Positions 31,309 to 40,134 of a DNA stretch of 64,000 nucleotides are shown in pieces. The stretch's first letter is position 1; each line of letters begins with the position of its first letter. Origin of the DNA: Bathynomus jamesi (Eukaryota > Arthropoda > Malacostraca > Isopoda > Cirolanidae); assembly GCA_023014485.1 (NCBI GenBank), contig JAJOZX010003206.1:408501-472500 (forward strand), read 5' to 3'. The translations under genes and the position numbers were made by a program. The notes below the pieces were generated by a model. It saw only the letters and a list, made by a program, of their open reading frames with translations. It was not told the origin of the DNA and did not search any database.

Positions 31309-32465
31309 CATTACCTATCTTCACTATGCCCTTATGAATAAGATTAATATAATCTGCCCCCATTAACATTTCAATGTTAGCTACTGTGTTGTTTGTGATA
31401 TGTCTATCAGCTATATTGTACTGTTTTCCCAAATGATTTATGGTTTGTTTTAGTTTGGGTATAACCAGTTTGTTTTGTCCTACTTTTGAAATAATGACTG
31501 CTTTAATTTTTTTTAATTCATTTTCTAAATGTAGTTCCAGGTCAATTCTCTTATAGCTATTTTTGTCCGAGTTATCCTTAACAAAGGATGTGATATTGAG
31601 TTCTTGTTCATTCGGGTTTGGTGTCAAACCCAATTTATTAACTAAATTTTGCGAAACAAATGTTTGTTGAGAACAACAGTCTATAAGACATCTCACTGGA
31701 ATGGTGCTACCCTCACCATTCACTAAGTCCAAAGTAATAGTTGGTAAAAGAACCTCAGTGTTTTTTGTTACATTGTTTGGACAAACAGAATGTCCCATGA
31801 AAGTGGCATTTTTTTGATTACTTTTGTTTGGAGGAGGTATCTTTTGAGTTTGAGTATTGTTGTTTGGACACTTCGGTGAATCACACATTGATGAGACATG
31901 TCGTAAACTTTTACAAAACTTACAATTGAATCTTAACCTAGATTTACAGTCTTTCTTATAATGTCCCTGGCCAGTACACTTTTTACATAGGTTCAACTGT
32001 TCACATCTTTTAGCTCTTGAGTTAAAGTCTGAATATTTGTCACACCCAGTACTACTGTGTTCATCACTTGCACAAAATTTGCAATGTGGTGTGTAAGTTG
32101 AGGCAGCAGTTACATTAAAGTTCTGTAATGTAGGTGTTCGTGTATTACAGTTGGTCACATTTGATTCTACAGTATCAAGTTTTGTCTGTTTGGCTGTAGC
32201 TAGTTGGTCTCTGGGGACAGTCTTTGGTTTATCCATAGTCTGGGTCTTATTTTGTGTTGAAATATTTCTCAATTTGAAATTAGTTAGAATTGTTGGAAAG
32301 TGTTTTCTGATGTTTTCAAGGTTAGAACTAAAACATCTTTAACCCTCAAAGGAAGGCACCTAAGAACTACGCCTTGTATAAGCCAAGATGAAGCTTTAAC
32401 ATCTATCTCATTGCTAACCAGTTGTCCCATAATAGCTTCTAATTTTGAATAAAATTTTTCCATAT
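31309..32465 (-). pseudogene. BEL-C nucleocapsid, protease and capsid end
   Basis: The frame 32272-31172 carries Cys/His knuckles (CKFCASDEHSSTGC, CKKCTGQGHYKKDC, CKFCKSLRHVSSMC). The protease-like part reads VRCLIDCCSQQTF, so the usual Asp-Ser-Gly site is Asp-Cys-Cys here. The ADYINLIHKGIVKIGNGIA block follows, where the MITE intervenes. Upstream, frame 32496-32284 gives more capsid (SWLIQGVVLRCLP-like). The protease is probably inactive. Confidence 0.85.
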
Positions 32466-32477
32466 CACTGTGGTTAT

Positions 32478-32666
32478 AAATGCAAAAAAACTTCACTTTT
32501 TTCTACGTGAAGGTCAAAATATGAAAATAAAAACCCACTCTAATAGACAGAGTTTATTTCCACGACAGTTTCGACGCCCACTGGCATCCTCCTCGGGTGG
32601 ATGCCAGTGGGCGTCGAAACTGTCGTGGAAATAAACTCTGTCTATTAGAGTGGGTTTTTATTTTCA
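32478..32666. mobile_element. Long hairpin insert, Penelope-like terminus (tentative)
   Basis: Two almost perfect 68-bp arms (32522-32589 and 32599-32666) face each other across a loop of about 9 bp, with a 44-bp tail on the left. CACTGTGGTTAT is duplicated at 32466-32477 and 32667-32678, a 12-bp TSD that points to a target-primed insertion rather than a cut-and-paste one. The GTTTCGACGCCCACTGGCAT stretch resembles the ends of Penelope-like elements as I remember them; that label is an inference. It breaks BEL-C gag. Confidence 0.75.
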
Positions 32667-32678
32667 CACTGTGGTTAT

Positions 32679-33436
32679 CTTTTACGGGTGCAAAATCAAT
32701 AATTTGTTGAGATAATTCAAATATAATCTCATCTTTATTAATGTAATTACGTTTCAAGAGATAAATAGCTACTTCATATGAATTCCCTACAGCTGGTAAA
32801 TAGGCTATCATGTTATAGGCTGGACCTTTAAGGAAACTAGTTAAGTAGCTAAACTTATCAACAGTTGGAATATAAGGTTTATTACCTATTAAACTCTCAA
32901 ATTTTTCAATGAAAGATGGGAATTGTACCGTGTCCCCATCAAATGTTGGTACTAGCAAAGTGGGTAACTTAGCCCTAAATTCTTGTGACAGGATTTGGCA
33001 TGCCACTTAAATTTTGTTGAAGGTTAGCTCTACTTTGATTAAAATCAGAAGTAGGTTTATTTGGTGTTAAGTCAGTCAAACGAGACTGTAGTCCCCTTAT
33101 TTGCTGTTCAATTGAGATTACCTGATGATCATTATCAGAGTAAAGGTCTGTAAGTTGTTCATCAGCCATTTCAGGTTCAACTAACTCTGAAATACTCTCA
33201 TCAATGGCTATTATGTCCCTCTTTTGTTTATCCAATTTAAGAATTACATACTCTAAATCTTCCTTACCTGGTTGTGCAATATTGTTAAAAGTGTTCATGG
33301 CCTTTGTAACAGCACCCAACTTTCCCCTCTTTTTCTTTTTTAATTTTTTCAATTCCTCACTGTCCATGTTTAAGTCAAAATTGTTTAACTGGGGATCGTA
33401 ATGAAATATAGGACAAGAAGAAATTACAAGAGACAA
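32679..33436 (-). pseudogene. BEL-C gag N-terminal part
   Basis: Frames 33436-32975 and 33006-32554. The first opens at MDSEELKKLKKKKRGKLGAV (basic, near 33367), the likely true start, followed by a helical region (ISIEQQIRGLQSRL). The second has LPTLLVPTFDGDTVQFPSF and KFSYLTSFLKGPAYNMIAYL, the BEL capsid core. A frameshift near 33000 and the hairpin insert break the gene. Confidence 0.85.
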
Positions 33437-33712
33437 GAGATCAAATAAATTGAGTAATCAGACAAAATAGTCAAGTTTTAAATTTAGTCAAATCCCCCCA
33501 AGTATTTATGTGTCACTCAGGACTAAGCTTATAAGAGAATGGGACTCCTTGAATGTAAATGTTTCCTAGTTAGGCCCTAGGTTGTAGATCTAATTAGGCA
33601 AGTTTGTTACTTTAGGCTTGATTAGGTTAGGTTTAGGCTAGACCATTTAGCCTAATTCTGCAATTTTTGTTAAGTAAGGTTAAGGTATGTAAATTCCCAA
33701 CACGGGCCACCA
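33437..33712 (-). other. BEL-C 5' leader and primer binding site
   Basis: Non-coding leader. In element orientation the 5' LTR is followed directly by TGGTGGCCCGTGTTGGG (plus-strand 33696-33712), matching the BEL-B site, and is the likely primer site. The tRNA is not identified. Confidence 0.65.
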
Positions 33713-34385
33713 TCGTGAAAAATGCTCTGTATGAATTGGTCCCCAATTAACCCACCCCTAATATCTCCAGTCTAACTATAGAGTAGATTAAGTCTAGCCT
33801 TGTAGGGGTCAGCCTAGAGATTCCGGAAATGGTCCAGAGCGGGCAGATAAACTGAGGTCCACAGTAGGATTCCTCACCAAATTAGGTTAGGGCAATCTAC
33901 CTTCACCTTTGTTAAGCTATGAGTTGATGCTAGGTCTTAGGCCACAATGTAGGCCTAATTTGTCTGACCCAGCTTAATTTACGGCGTTTACTTCTAACTG
34001 GGTTAAAAACACAATTAGTCACTTACTGCTAGTTGCTGGTGGGGATCTTTTTCCGTTGTTTGTTCTTCTCCCTTCTCTCGTTCCGTCTTGTCGCCCGTTC
34101 CTCGTTTTCTTTCTCCCTTGTCCTCCTTTTCGCGGGGCTTTTTCCACCAGCGTCCTCTTGGTTTTTTTCGGTTGGTTGATCGGTAATGTATATCTATTAC
34201 CAAGCACGCTCTTGTCACACAGTATATAAATACTAGTGTGGAGAATAACTCTGGTGAGCAACCAATTGGTTTCATCCACCCAGTTATTGACATAAAAGGA
34301 ATTTAATAATTGTTAGATTAACTACCTACCTACTCAGTGAACCATTTTCGTTACCTCCCAACTACCCACACATCAGTTTTCCATA
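33713..34385 (-). repeat. BEL-C 5' LTR (673 bp)
   Basis: It matches 26577-27297 except for a deletion of about 49 bp and scattered substitutions. It ends TTTTCCATA next to the duplicated ACTC. Confidence 0.92.
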
Positions 34386-34389
34386 ACTC

Positions 34390-35712
34390 CATCAGAATGA
34401 GCTTCCTTTCAGAGCTGTTTTCAAGCATCTTGATTGCAGTACCAAAAGTCCCACTGCTTTCACTGGTCCGCTGGGAAAACTCTGTGAAATTGACTACCAA
34501 GATCTGCCACAAGTGGAATTCACCAAACTCAGTGGCCCCCTGGATGACATGGAATTTGCTGAGGAGACACTGAATGATCTCAGTAGCGACCAGAGGCTTC
34601 TTTTGGAGTATGTGCTTGGAATTTCCAGGGGCAAAGTCAACCCAAGATTTGCTGCCTGGAAAATTGGACCATTAAACCATGCAAGATGGTTGACTTTGGC
34701 AATTAGATTGATGTGTCTGTGGACCAGAGGTGCTTACCCTCCAGAACTACAGGATAAGCTTTACCAGGCCATCAAGTTCATTGTGGAAGTGTATGCAGTC
34801 AGTTGGTTTGAGATCAAAAGGGACAGCAAGTTCCACAATCAGCAGCTGTACATCTTCAACGTGATCCAGAGGATCAAGCAGCAGTCTGAAGAAATCCAGG
34901 GTGTTGCTTTCAAGAACCTGAAGTACAATGCTTTTGCCTTGCTGCCCGAGAATGTGCTGTACTCCATGATGAAGTCTGATGACTTGGAAGTGAGAGAAGC
35001 TGCTCTCAAGAAAATTCTGTCCATCAGGTAAGCATTTATTAATTTTAAAAAATGTGAACAAAAAATTTGATTATGGGGATTTATTTAATAAAAAAAAGGC
35101 CCGAGTTCTATAAATCCCCATAATCGAATTTTTTTTCACATTTTCTTATCCCAATTCCCCACTTCCCCTCTGATAATGGAAATAATCTTACCTTCTTTCT
35201 GAAAAAAAAATTTGATTATGGGGATTTATAGAACTCGGGTTTTTTTTTTTTTTAATTTAAGTTTAATTTAAATCAGCAATTCTGAGACTAATAGGGATTA
35301 AATCTTAAACTGGAATAAAAAATAAATTAATTATTATTCTTTCAGAAGTGGGAAGCCAGCCAAGAAGAGGCTGAAGAAGATCACAGCCATCAACATTGAA
35401 GCTACCCACTGGTCAGAACTAATCAACCTTTCTCAAAGTGGCATCTGTGAACCTGCTCTCACAGAAGACTTTTCTGACCAGGAGCTTCAAGAAGCATTGC
35501 TGAATGGCACCAAGCTGGAGCTGCCTGATTTGCCTTCACATTCTCAGAGTGTTGAAAGGGCCGTGAAACTGACATCTGAAGCTTCCCATACTGTTTATGG
35601 ACTCGAATCAAGGCACAAACACATTCTGACCAAAGCCCTAAGCCGCCAGATGAGGCCTTCCTTTGTTTCTAAGGGCTCTTACAGTGAAAATTATGATGAT
35701 CTTGGGATCTAA
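34390..35712 (+). pseudogene. DNA-F transposase-like gene, exon 3 (right part) and exon 4
   Basis: Exon 3 resumes at 34390 in the frame left at 26576 and ends at 35027 (donor GTAAGC). Exon 4 is 35346-35712 after TTCTTTCAG. The first residues complete a motif of the form LHxNELP, followed by FTGPLGKLCE, GPLNHARWLTLAIRLMCLW and a long helical stretch. Exon 4 ends with SHSQSVERAVKLTSEASHTV and SRQMRPSF, a C-terminal signature I associate with this invertebrate family. The whole product would be about 789 residues. AATAAA at 35757-35762 is a likely poly(A) signal. The exons carry no other stop, so the gene was intact or nearly so when BEL-C landed. Confidence 0.85.
35028..35345 (+). other. DNA-F intron 3 with a repeated hairpin sequence
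   Basis: GT-AG intron. The segment TTTGATTATGGGGATTTAT occurs at about 35067 and 35212 and its complement (ATAAATCCCCATAATCGAA) at about 35111, so the intron RNA can fold in alternative hairpins. Confidence 0.75.
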
Positions 35713-35939
35713 ATGTGTCTATTTGACTCTGTACATGTTTTTTTTTACTTTTTTTCAATAAAATTGTAACTTTTTTCAGGATTTCTTTTACGAAAATAGC
35801 ATGTTTTTTTCGGCCAAAAATTGTGAAAATGCGATATTTTTCGGTACGATTTTTTGACGATTTTTGAAACGGTTTCCTCAAAAAACGGTTAAAGCTAGGA
35901 TCTGAAATTTTTTGTCAGTTATTATCATATTAAGCCCTG

Positions 35940-35998
35940 ACTATCTCGACTAGTCCAAAGTCGATATCTAAAAAAATGCGGAAAATCAACCTCCCTTA
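35940..35998. repeat. DNA-F right terminal inverted repeat
   Basis: The minus strand reads AAGGGAGGTTGATTTTCCGC and then CTTTGGACTAGTCGAGATAG, the inverse of the left end. Confidence 0.85.
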
Positions 35999-36005
35999 AT
36001 GCACA

Positions 36006-36270
36006 TCTGCCTGACCCTTTGGCAAGATTTTGTCAATCGGCATTTTCAAAGCATCAATCCAATCACGGCCTAGTAGAGTAGGCCCTTGCTCATCCACCAC
36101 TAAAAGAGTTAAGGGATGAGACAAAGTTTTCTGGTTGAGTGTAACTGTGACGGATGCTTCTCCACAAATAGGTATTTGTATGTCCCCGTATTTTTTAATA
36201 TGGTTTTAGATGCAGGTAGTTTAGGTGTATTTTTGAAAGTTTTGTCAAAAACTGTTTTGGACATGACACT
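36006..36270 (-). pseudogene. Gypsy-1 protease region
   Basis: Minus-strand coding traces with SHPLTLLVVDEQGPTLLGRDWIDALK, the typical C-terminal part of a Gypsy protease (LLGRDW). The protein frame runs into the duplicated TGTGCAT and continues in the reverse transcriptase at 24260. Confidence 0.82.
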
Positions 36271-36275
36271 CTAAA

Positions 36276-36438
36276 TCAAATGGGACGACCTGTCGCATTC
36301 TTCTCCAGAACGCTCTCAAAATCAGAGCAACATCACTCTGCCATAGAAAAAGAAGCTTATGCCATTGTTGAGGCATTGCGGAAATGGAAGCACTATCTCC
36401 TTGGGCATCACTTTCAGCTCGTTACAGATCAAAAATCA
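36276..36438 (+). mobile_element. Gypsy-2 RNase H fragment lodged in Gypsy-1
   Basis: The 163 bp are close to identical to the RNase H region of Gypsy-2 (inverse of about 44900-45060; GRPVAFFSRTLSKSEQHHSA). It lies in the opposite orientation to Gypsy-1 with no LTR and no TSD visible, between the protease and gag remains. Template switching or filler DNA at a break are possible origins. Confidence 0.85.
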
Positions 36439-36867
36439 GGGCTCTCTGGGTAGACTCCTCTTTGAGACCCATTACAAACCTATCTCTTACCATTTCGTCT
36501 AATTTGTCCCCAAATTTACACGTACGGCTATGGCTTTTTATTCCTGCAACAAACTCTGCAATGCTTTCATTTACCGTCTGATGCCTCGAATAAAATTTGA
36601 AACGTCATAGATGAGAACTACTCGGGGTTTGTAGTGATCGGTTAGGGCCTGTACCAATTCACTATAGGTGCAAATTTCCAGTGCTTTAAGAGCAACTAGG
36701 GCCATAACTAAGCCAAACGTTTTAGGGCCTATGATAGTTAAAAAGGTAGGTACTTTCTTAGCATTAGGAATGGAATTTGCCTCGAAAAACAACCTCACCC
36801 TAGTGGCATAAGCTTCGAAGTCCTCCCCAGAGTCTTCGTAGGGGCTTATATGGCCAATCACCGACAT
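36439..36867 (-). pseudogene. Gypsy-1 gag
   Basis: The frame 36867-36571 starts MSVIGHISPYEDSGEDFEAY and continues with RLFFEANSIPNAKKVPTFL, the usual capsid start of K02A2.6-like Gypsy elements. The rest is frameshifted: traces to 36439 include VCGNKSHSRTCKFGD-like residues on the minus strand. Confidence 0.85.
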
Positions 36868-37375
36868 GCTAGAGCAAAACCGAATTAGGCCAAATAACGT
36901 GAAGTAGGTTAGATTTGGTTTAAATTTGATCTAGTTACTCCCCAGTTAGGGCTGAATAGTAAATTGTATTAGAGTTAGGGCTGAGAAGGAATTAGTATTA
37001 GAGTTAGAGCTGAGTAGGAATTAGTTTTAGAGTTAGGGCTGAGTGGAATTAGTTTTAGAGTTACGGCTGAGTAGGAATTAGTTTTAGAGTTAGGCCGGCG
37101 GGACCTAAGCTATAGTACGTAGCTTACCCACACAAACAAACCAAATCGGACGACCCACTAGGCTACATCCAATTTTCCAAACAACCGCTTGAACCCAATA
37201 AGCCAAATTAAATCCAATGAATTTAAATCCAATCAGCCTAATTTAATCCAATGAACCAAATTTGATCCAATGAACCAAACTTATTCCAATTAGCCAAATT
37301 AAATCCAATGAGCCAAATTGAATCCCATGAGCCGAATTGAATCCAATGACTCAATGAGCCTAATTAAATCCCATA
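36868..37375 (-). repeat. Gypsy-1 leader with two tandem arrays
   Basis: At about 36950-37095 a unit of roughly 33-35 bp (AGTTAGGGCTGAGTAGGAAT) repeats four to five times. At about 37190-37375 a unit of roughly 20 bp (AATCCAATGAGCCAAATT) repeats about nine times. No gene is seen. Confidence 0.85.
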
Positions 37376-37617
37376 ATCCTCGTCGCCAAATGTGATAACT
37401 TGGAGTTAGACACCCCGTTAGGTTATTAGGTTCTTAAACAACAAACAAAGGCACTTACCGGTGCGTTGAATTAAATATTCCTTTTGGGGCCTACCATAGA
37501 TTCCTGTGTCCCACAAACAGCCTACCTAACTCTCTCTTACTTTACTAATTTAGAAGCTATAGACATTACCCCTAACTATACTTAAGTACTGACAACTTTC
37601 TACCCCATTTGTCACCT
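37376..37617 (-). repeat. Gypsy-1 primer site and truncated 5' LTR
   Basis: The LTR remnant at 37391-37617 matches 14154-14380. On the minus strand it is followed at once by TTTGGCGACGAGGATT, a primer-site sequence common to this group of Gypsy elements. The outer 190 bp of the LTR are missing and a BEL LTR begins at CTCTATAAG. Confidence 0.82.
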
Positions 37618-37896
37618 CTATAAGACCACGCCCTGTAAGTGCCGCATTCAACAAACGAGTGAAAAGGACGGGCCAATGCCTCCAAAAAAATTGTTACAAG
37701 AGTGCCCAAACAATGATGCCAGAAAAGCCCAAAAATGCTTCTTCTAAATTAAGTGAATTTTTCACTAACCTTACAATTATGAGATGGATATATATACACC
37801 TTAACTTAATATAGAGAAGCAATGCTGCATCAATCAGCTTAGTTTTCATATCGCCTTGGGACAACAATAGCTCTTCCTCTTCTAGATTTTCTAACA
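37618..37896 (-). repeat. BEL-E-type LTR piece, right of Gypsy-1
   Basis: It covers the second half of the BEL-A/D/E family LTR up to its TTTTCTAACA end. It overlaps by about 235 bp with the piece on the other side of Gypsy-1 (13900-14150), so the two are not simply halves of one LTR. Confidence 0.85.
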
Positions 37897-38239
37897 ATAC
37901 CAATCATCACAACTCACATGCTACAGCCTTAACCCCTTCCATAACTTCCTTCTTACAAACCTTACAATCAAGTCTAAAGTCACCTTAAATACTATTCTTT
38001 AACTCAGCTGAAAGCTTTAAGGCCTAACTTCAGCTATTCCCTGATAGAATGGGTAATGGGGGCCTAGGCTAATCAACCAAAATGTTGGGCTTGCGCTGAA
38101 TGAACCCCAGATCTCTCCAAATACCCAGTTAAATTAAGTTTAAGCTTAGGAATAGAGCTATTTATACTTTAATAATGCTATTTAATGAAAATCGACACAA
38201 TCAATAATAAATACTTTAACAATTTGTGGAATGGATTGC
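37897..38239. other. No recognised feature
   Basis: AT-rich sequence between the BEL LTR end and LINE-1. I find no open frame, terminal repeat or similarity to the rest of the window. Confidence 0.5.
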
Positions 38240-38717
38240 TATGGGGTAAGCTTAGGCAGGAGAAACTCTTTCAACTGAAAAATAGAACTTGTGCTAGATT
38301 CAAGAGTGCTCTTAGATTTATAAGAAAAAATGAAGAGAATCTCTAGCCAGAAAATTAGGCAATAGCAATACTTCCAATAGGGAATTCTGGAAAGAGGTTA
38401 CTAAAATTAACAATAATAATCTTACCTTGCTCCATGTAATAGAGGGTGTACATGCAAAGAACATTGCAGAACTGTGGAAAAATCATTATGAAACCCTGTT
38501 TAATTGTCTCAGGGGGATAGACCAAATATATGCCAAAATGTGGAATGCTCTGAGGAGCTACTAATTAATGACTTAGAAATTTGGCAGGCTATTCATAAGT
38601 TAGTTGATGACAAAAGCTGTGGTCTAGCTGGCATACAAGCAGAACATTTAAAATGTTGTAGCCTCGTATAATACCTATGCTTGCAATGTGTTTCACAACC
38701 TGTATAATACATGGGGA
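38240..38717 (+). pseudogene. LINE-1 pre-reverse-transcriptase region (left part)
   Basis: Plus-strand traces read NREFWKEVTKINNNNLTLL, VEGVHAKNIAELWKNHYETL-like sequence and then EIWQAIHKLVDDKSCGLAG and IQAEHLKC, the typical stretch between endonuclease and reverse transcriptase of non-LTR elements. It has stops at about 38350 and 38560. It is cut at 38717 by hAT-3 and goes on at 47737. Confidence 0.85.
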
Positions 38718-39012
38718 CTTGCCACCAGGACCGCCGAGAGGGCAGGGAAGCCGGGATAAGTCCCCGGGGCCCGGACCTCTAAGGGGCACGGAAAGAGGGG
38801 AGATAAAATCTAAAAATATTAATAAAGCAATTGATTAAATAACAGAGAGGAAATATAATTAATGAACATACATTGTATAGAGATTATCATAGTCAAACTG
38901 AAACAGATAAATATTATCTGCGGTCCACCAATGCCCAAGACCAACTGACAGATCTGGGAACCATTGTAATTGAAAGTCAGTTAGCCTGTACTTTAAATTT
39001 CATCAGAATCAT

Positions 39013-39290
39013 TGTTATGAAAAGGCCAATGAATTCTACGTTTAGAGGCTTTATTCAACTAATTCAAACATAATTCATAATCGAGATTACATCTGAAACA
39101 ACAGAAATAATAATTAAACTCAATGAAAACATAATAGCAGTTAGCAAAAGTAAGTGAAGTTAAATTTACAACATTCACCCCTCCCAAAAGGCAAAACAAA
39201 TTTTCTCAAAAATTAATATGAGACGAATTACATTACAGTACACATCTTACAAATCTAAAATATGAGACGAATTACATTACAGTACATATC
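39013..39290 (-). repeat. Gypsy-2 3' LTR, polypurine tract and a tandem duplication
   Basis: The LTR is 39013-39173 (TGTTATGAAAA to TTTACAACA on the plus strand). Next to it the minus strand has TTTTGGGAGGGGTGAA, a clear polypurine tract. About 46 bp (ATGAGACGAATTACATTACA) are repeated twice between 39215 and 39305. Confidence 0.87.
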
Positions 39291-39970
39291 TTACAAATCT
39301 AAAATATCCGGCACTTTCCTGCGGCGCTGAGATCGACGTAACGGGATGTCTTCAGCATTGACTGGAACATCAACTGATGGACTACTGTTTTTGGTGATGT
39401 GTCGTTGCTCATCTTCCATACCTTTCTCCACATCCATGTGTACCGGGGAGTTCGGGCTTTTAGTTGACGGTAGATCCGGGGTATCGTTCTTTGTCGAAGT
39501 TTCTTGCCTTTGTTCATTGGATGTAGAGATCACAGGTTTTGCATCTGCATCCAAACGGACATTTTCTTGCGGGGCTGGTGCTAAATGCCTGACGGAAACC
39601 GTGGTCTCCCGTCCATCCTGTAGACGTACGTGCGCATATTGTGGATTAGCATCTAATATCTCTACTTCGTCGACCAATGGGTCGTCTTTATGATGACGTA
39701 CGTGTCTTTTGAGGAGAGCCCTCCACGGTGAGACCAACCATGTTGGTATGGCACTGCCATAGGATGATCGACGAGGAAATCCAAAGAATCGTTCGTGAGG
39801 TGTCATATTAGTGGCAGTTGAGAGCAAGGATCGAACAGAATGTAAGGCGTCTGGGAGTACAGCTTCCCGTTGAGAGCTATCCAAATCTCGGGATTTCACA
39901 GCTAAAGATACGGCCTTCCAAATAATGCTATTATAGCGCTCGACTTGACCATTACCCTGTGGGTTGTATG
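39291..39970 (-). pseudogene. Gypsy-2 integrase C-terminal part
   Basis: The frame 39899-39291 reads LPDALHSVRSLLSTATNMTP, HERFFGFPRRSSYGSAIPTW and a tail rich in Pro, Asp and Ser ending RRSQRRRKVPDILDL. The segment 39900-39970 carries the Glu-containing QVERYN motif of the catalytic triad. Upstream it is continuous with 44250 across the hAT-1 TSD. Confidence 0.88.
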
Positions 39971-40134
39971 CAGGGCCGGATTAAGACCTCTAGAGGCCCT
40001 AAGCACTTAAAAGATTTTGGTGCCCCATATATATGTAATTCAAAATATAAACAAAAATAAACCATAAATAAATTTTTTTTTTTTTGAAATGAAACAAAAC
40101 TTACAGTAAGATGGAAAATAATGTTTATTTTTGT

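Larger units (their letters stand above)
26577..34385 (-). mobile_element. BEL-C, nearly complete BEL/Pao element inside DNA-F
   Basis: Two LTRs (26577-27297 and 33713-34385) enclose gag, protease and a full-length pol frame on the minus strand. ACTC is duplicated (26573-26576 and 34386-34389) and the DNA-F exon reads through when one copy and the element are removed. It is the best preserved BEL element in the window, about 7.8 kb, but gag is broken by a palindromic insert and a nonsense codon lies just before pol. Confidence 0.93.
24261..35998 (+). mobile_element. DNA-F, spliced DNA transposon of unassigned superfamily, split by BEL-C
   Basis: Inverted ends AGGGTAGGTTGATTTT (from 24265) and, on the minus strand, AGGGAGGTTGATTTT (from 35996) are followed by a second matched block (CTTGGACTATTCTAGATAG versus CTTTGGACTAGTCGAGATAG). 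ATGCACA is duplicated at 24254-24260 and 35999-36005, and the Gypsy-1 protein frame closes across one copy. Without BEL-C the element is about 3.9 kb and holds one four-exon gene. I do not recognise a named superfamily from the ends. Confidence 0.88.
14154..37617 (-). mobile_element. Gypsy-1, Ty3/Gypsy element split by BEL-D and DNA-F
   Basis: Minus-strand order is 5' LTR remnant (37391-37617), leader, gag (36867-36439), protease region (36270-36006), reverse transcriptase/RNase H (24260-22888), integrase (15916-14586) and 3' LTR (14154-14571). Two later insertions with clean TSDs account for the gaps. Without them the element would be about 4.8 kb. The coding part has frameshifts, so it is dead. 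Confidence 0.85.

Noticed and set aside
32478..32666. Hammerhead ribozyme in the hairpin
   Set aside because: I looked for the CTGANGA and GAAA core elements and found no consistent set.
34015..34573. A gene start at 34337 upstream of exon 3
   Set aside because: It spans the BEL-C LTR end; the true frame comes from the left of the insertion.
24673..35712. DNA-F gene as a host gene
   Set aside because: It lies between inverted ends with a TSD inside a Gypsy element, so it arrived as a transposon.
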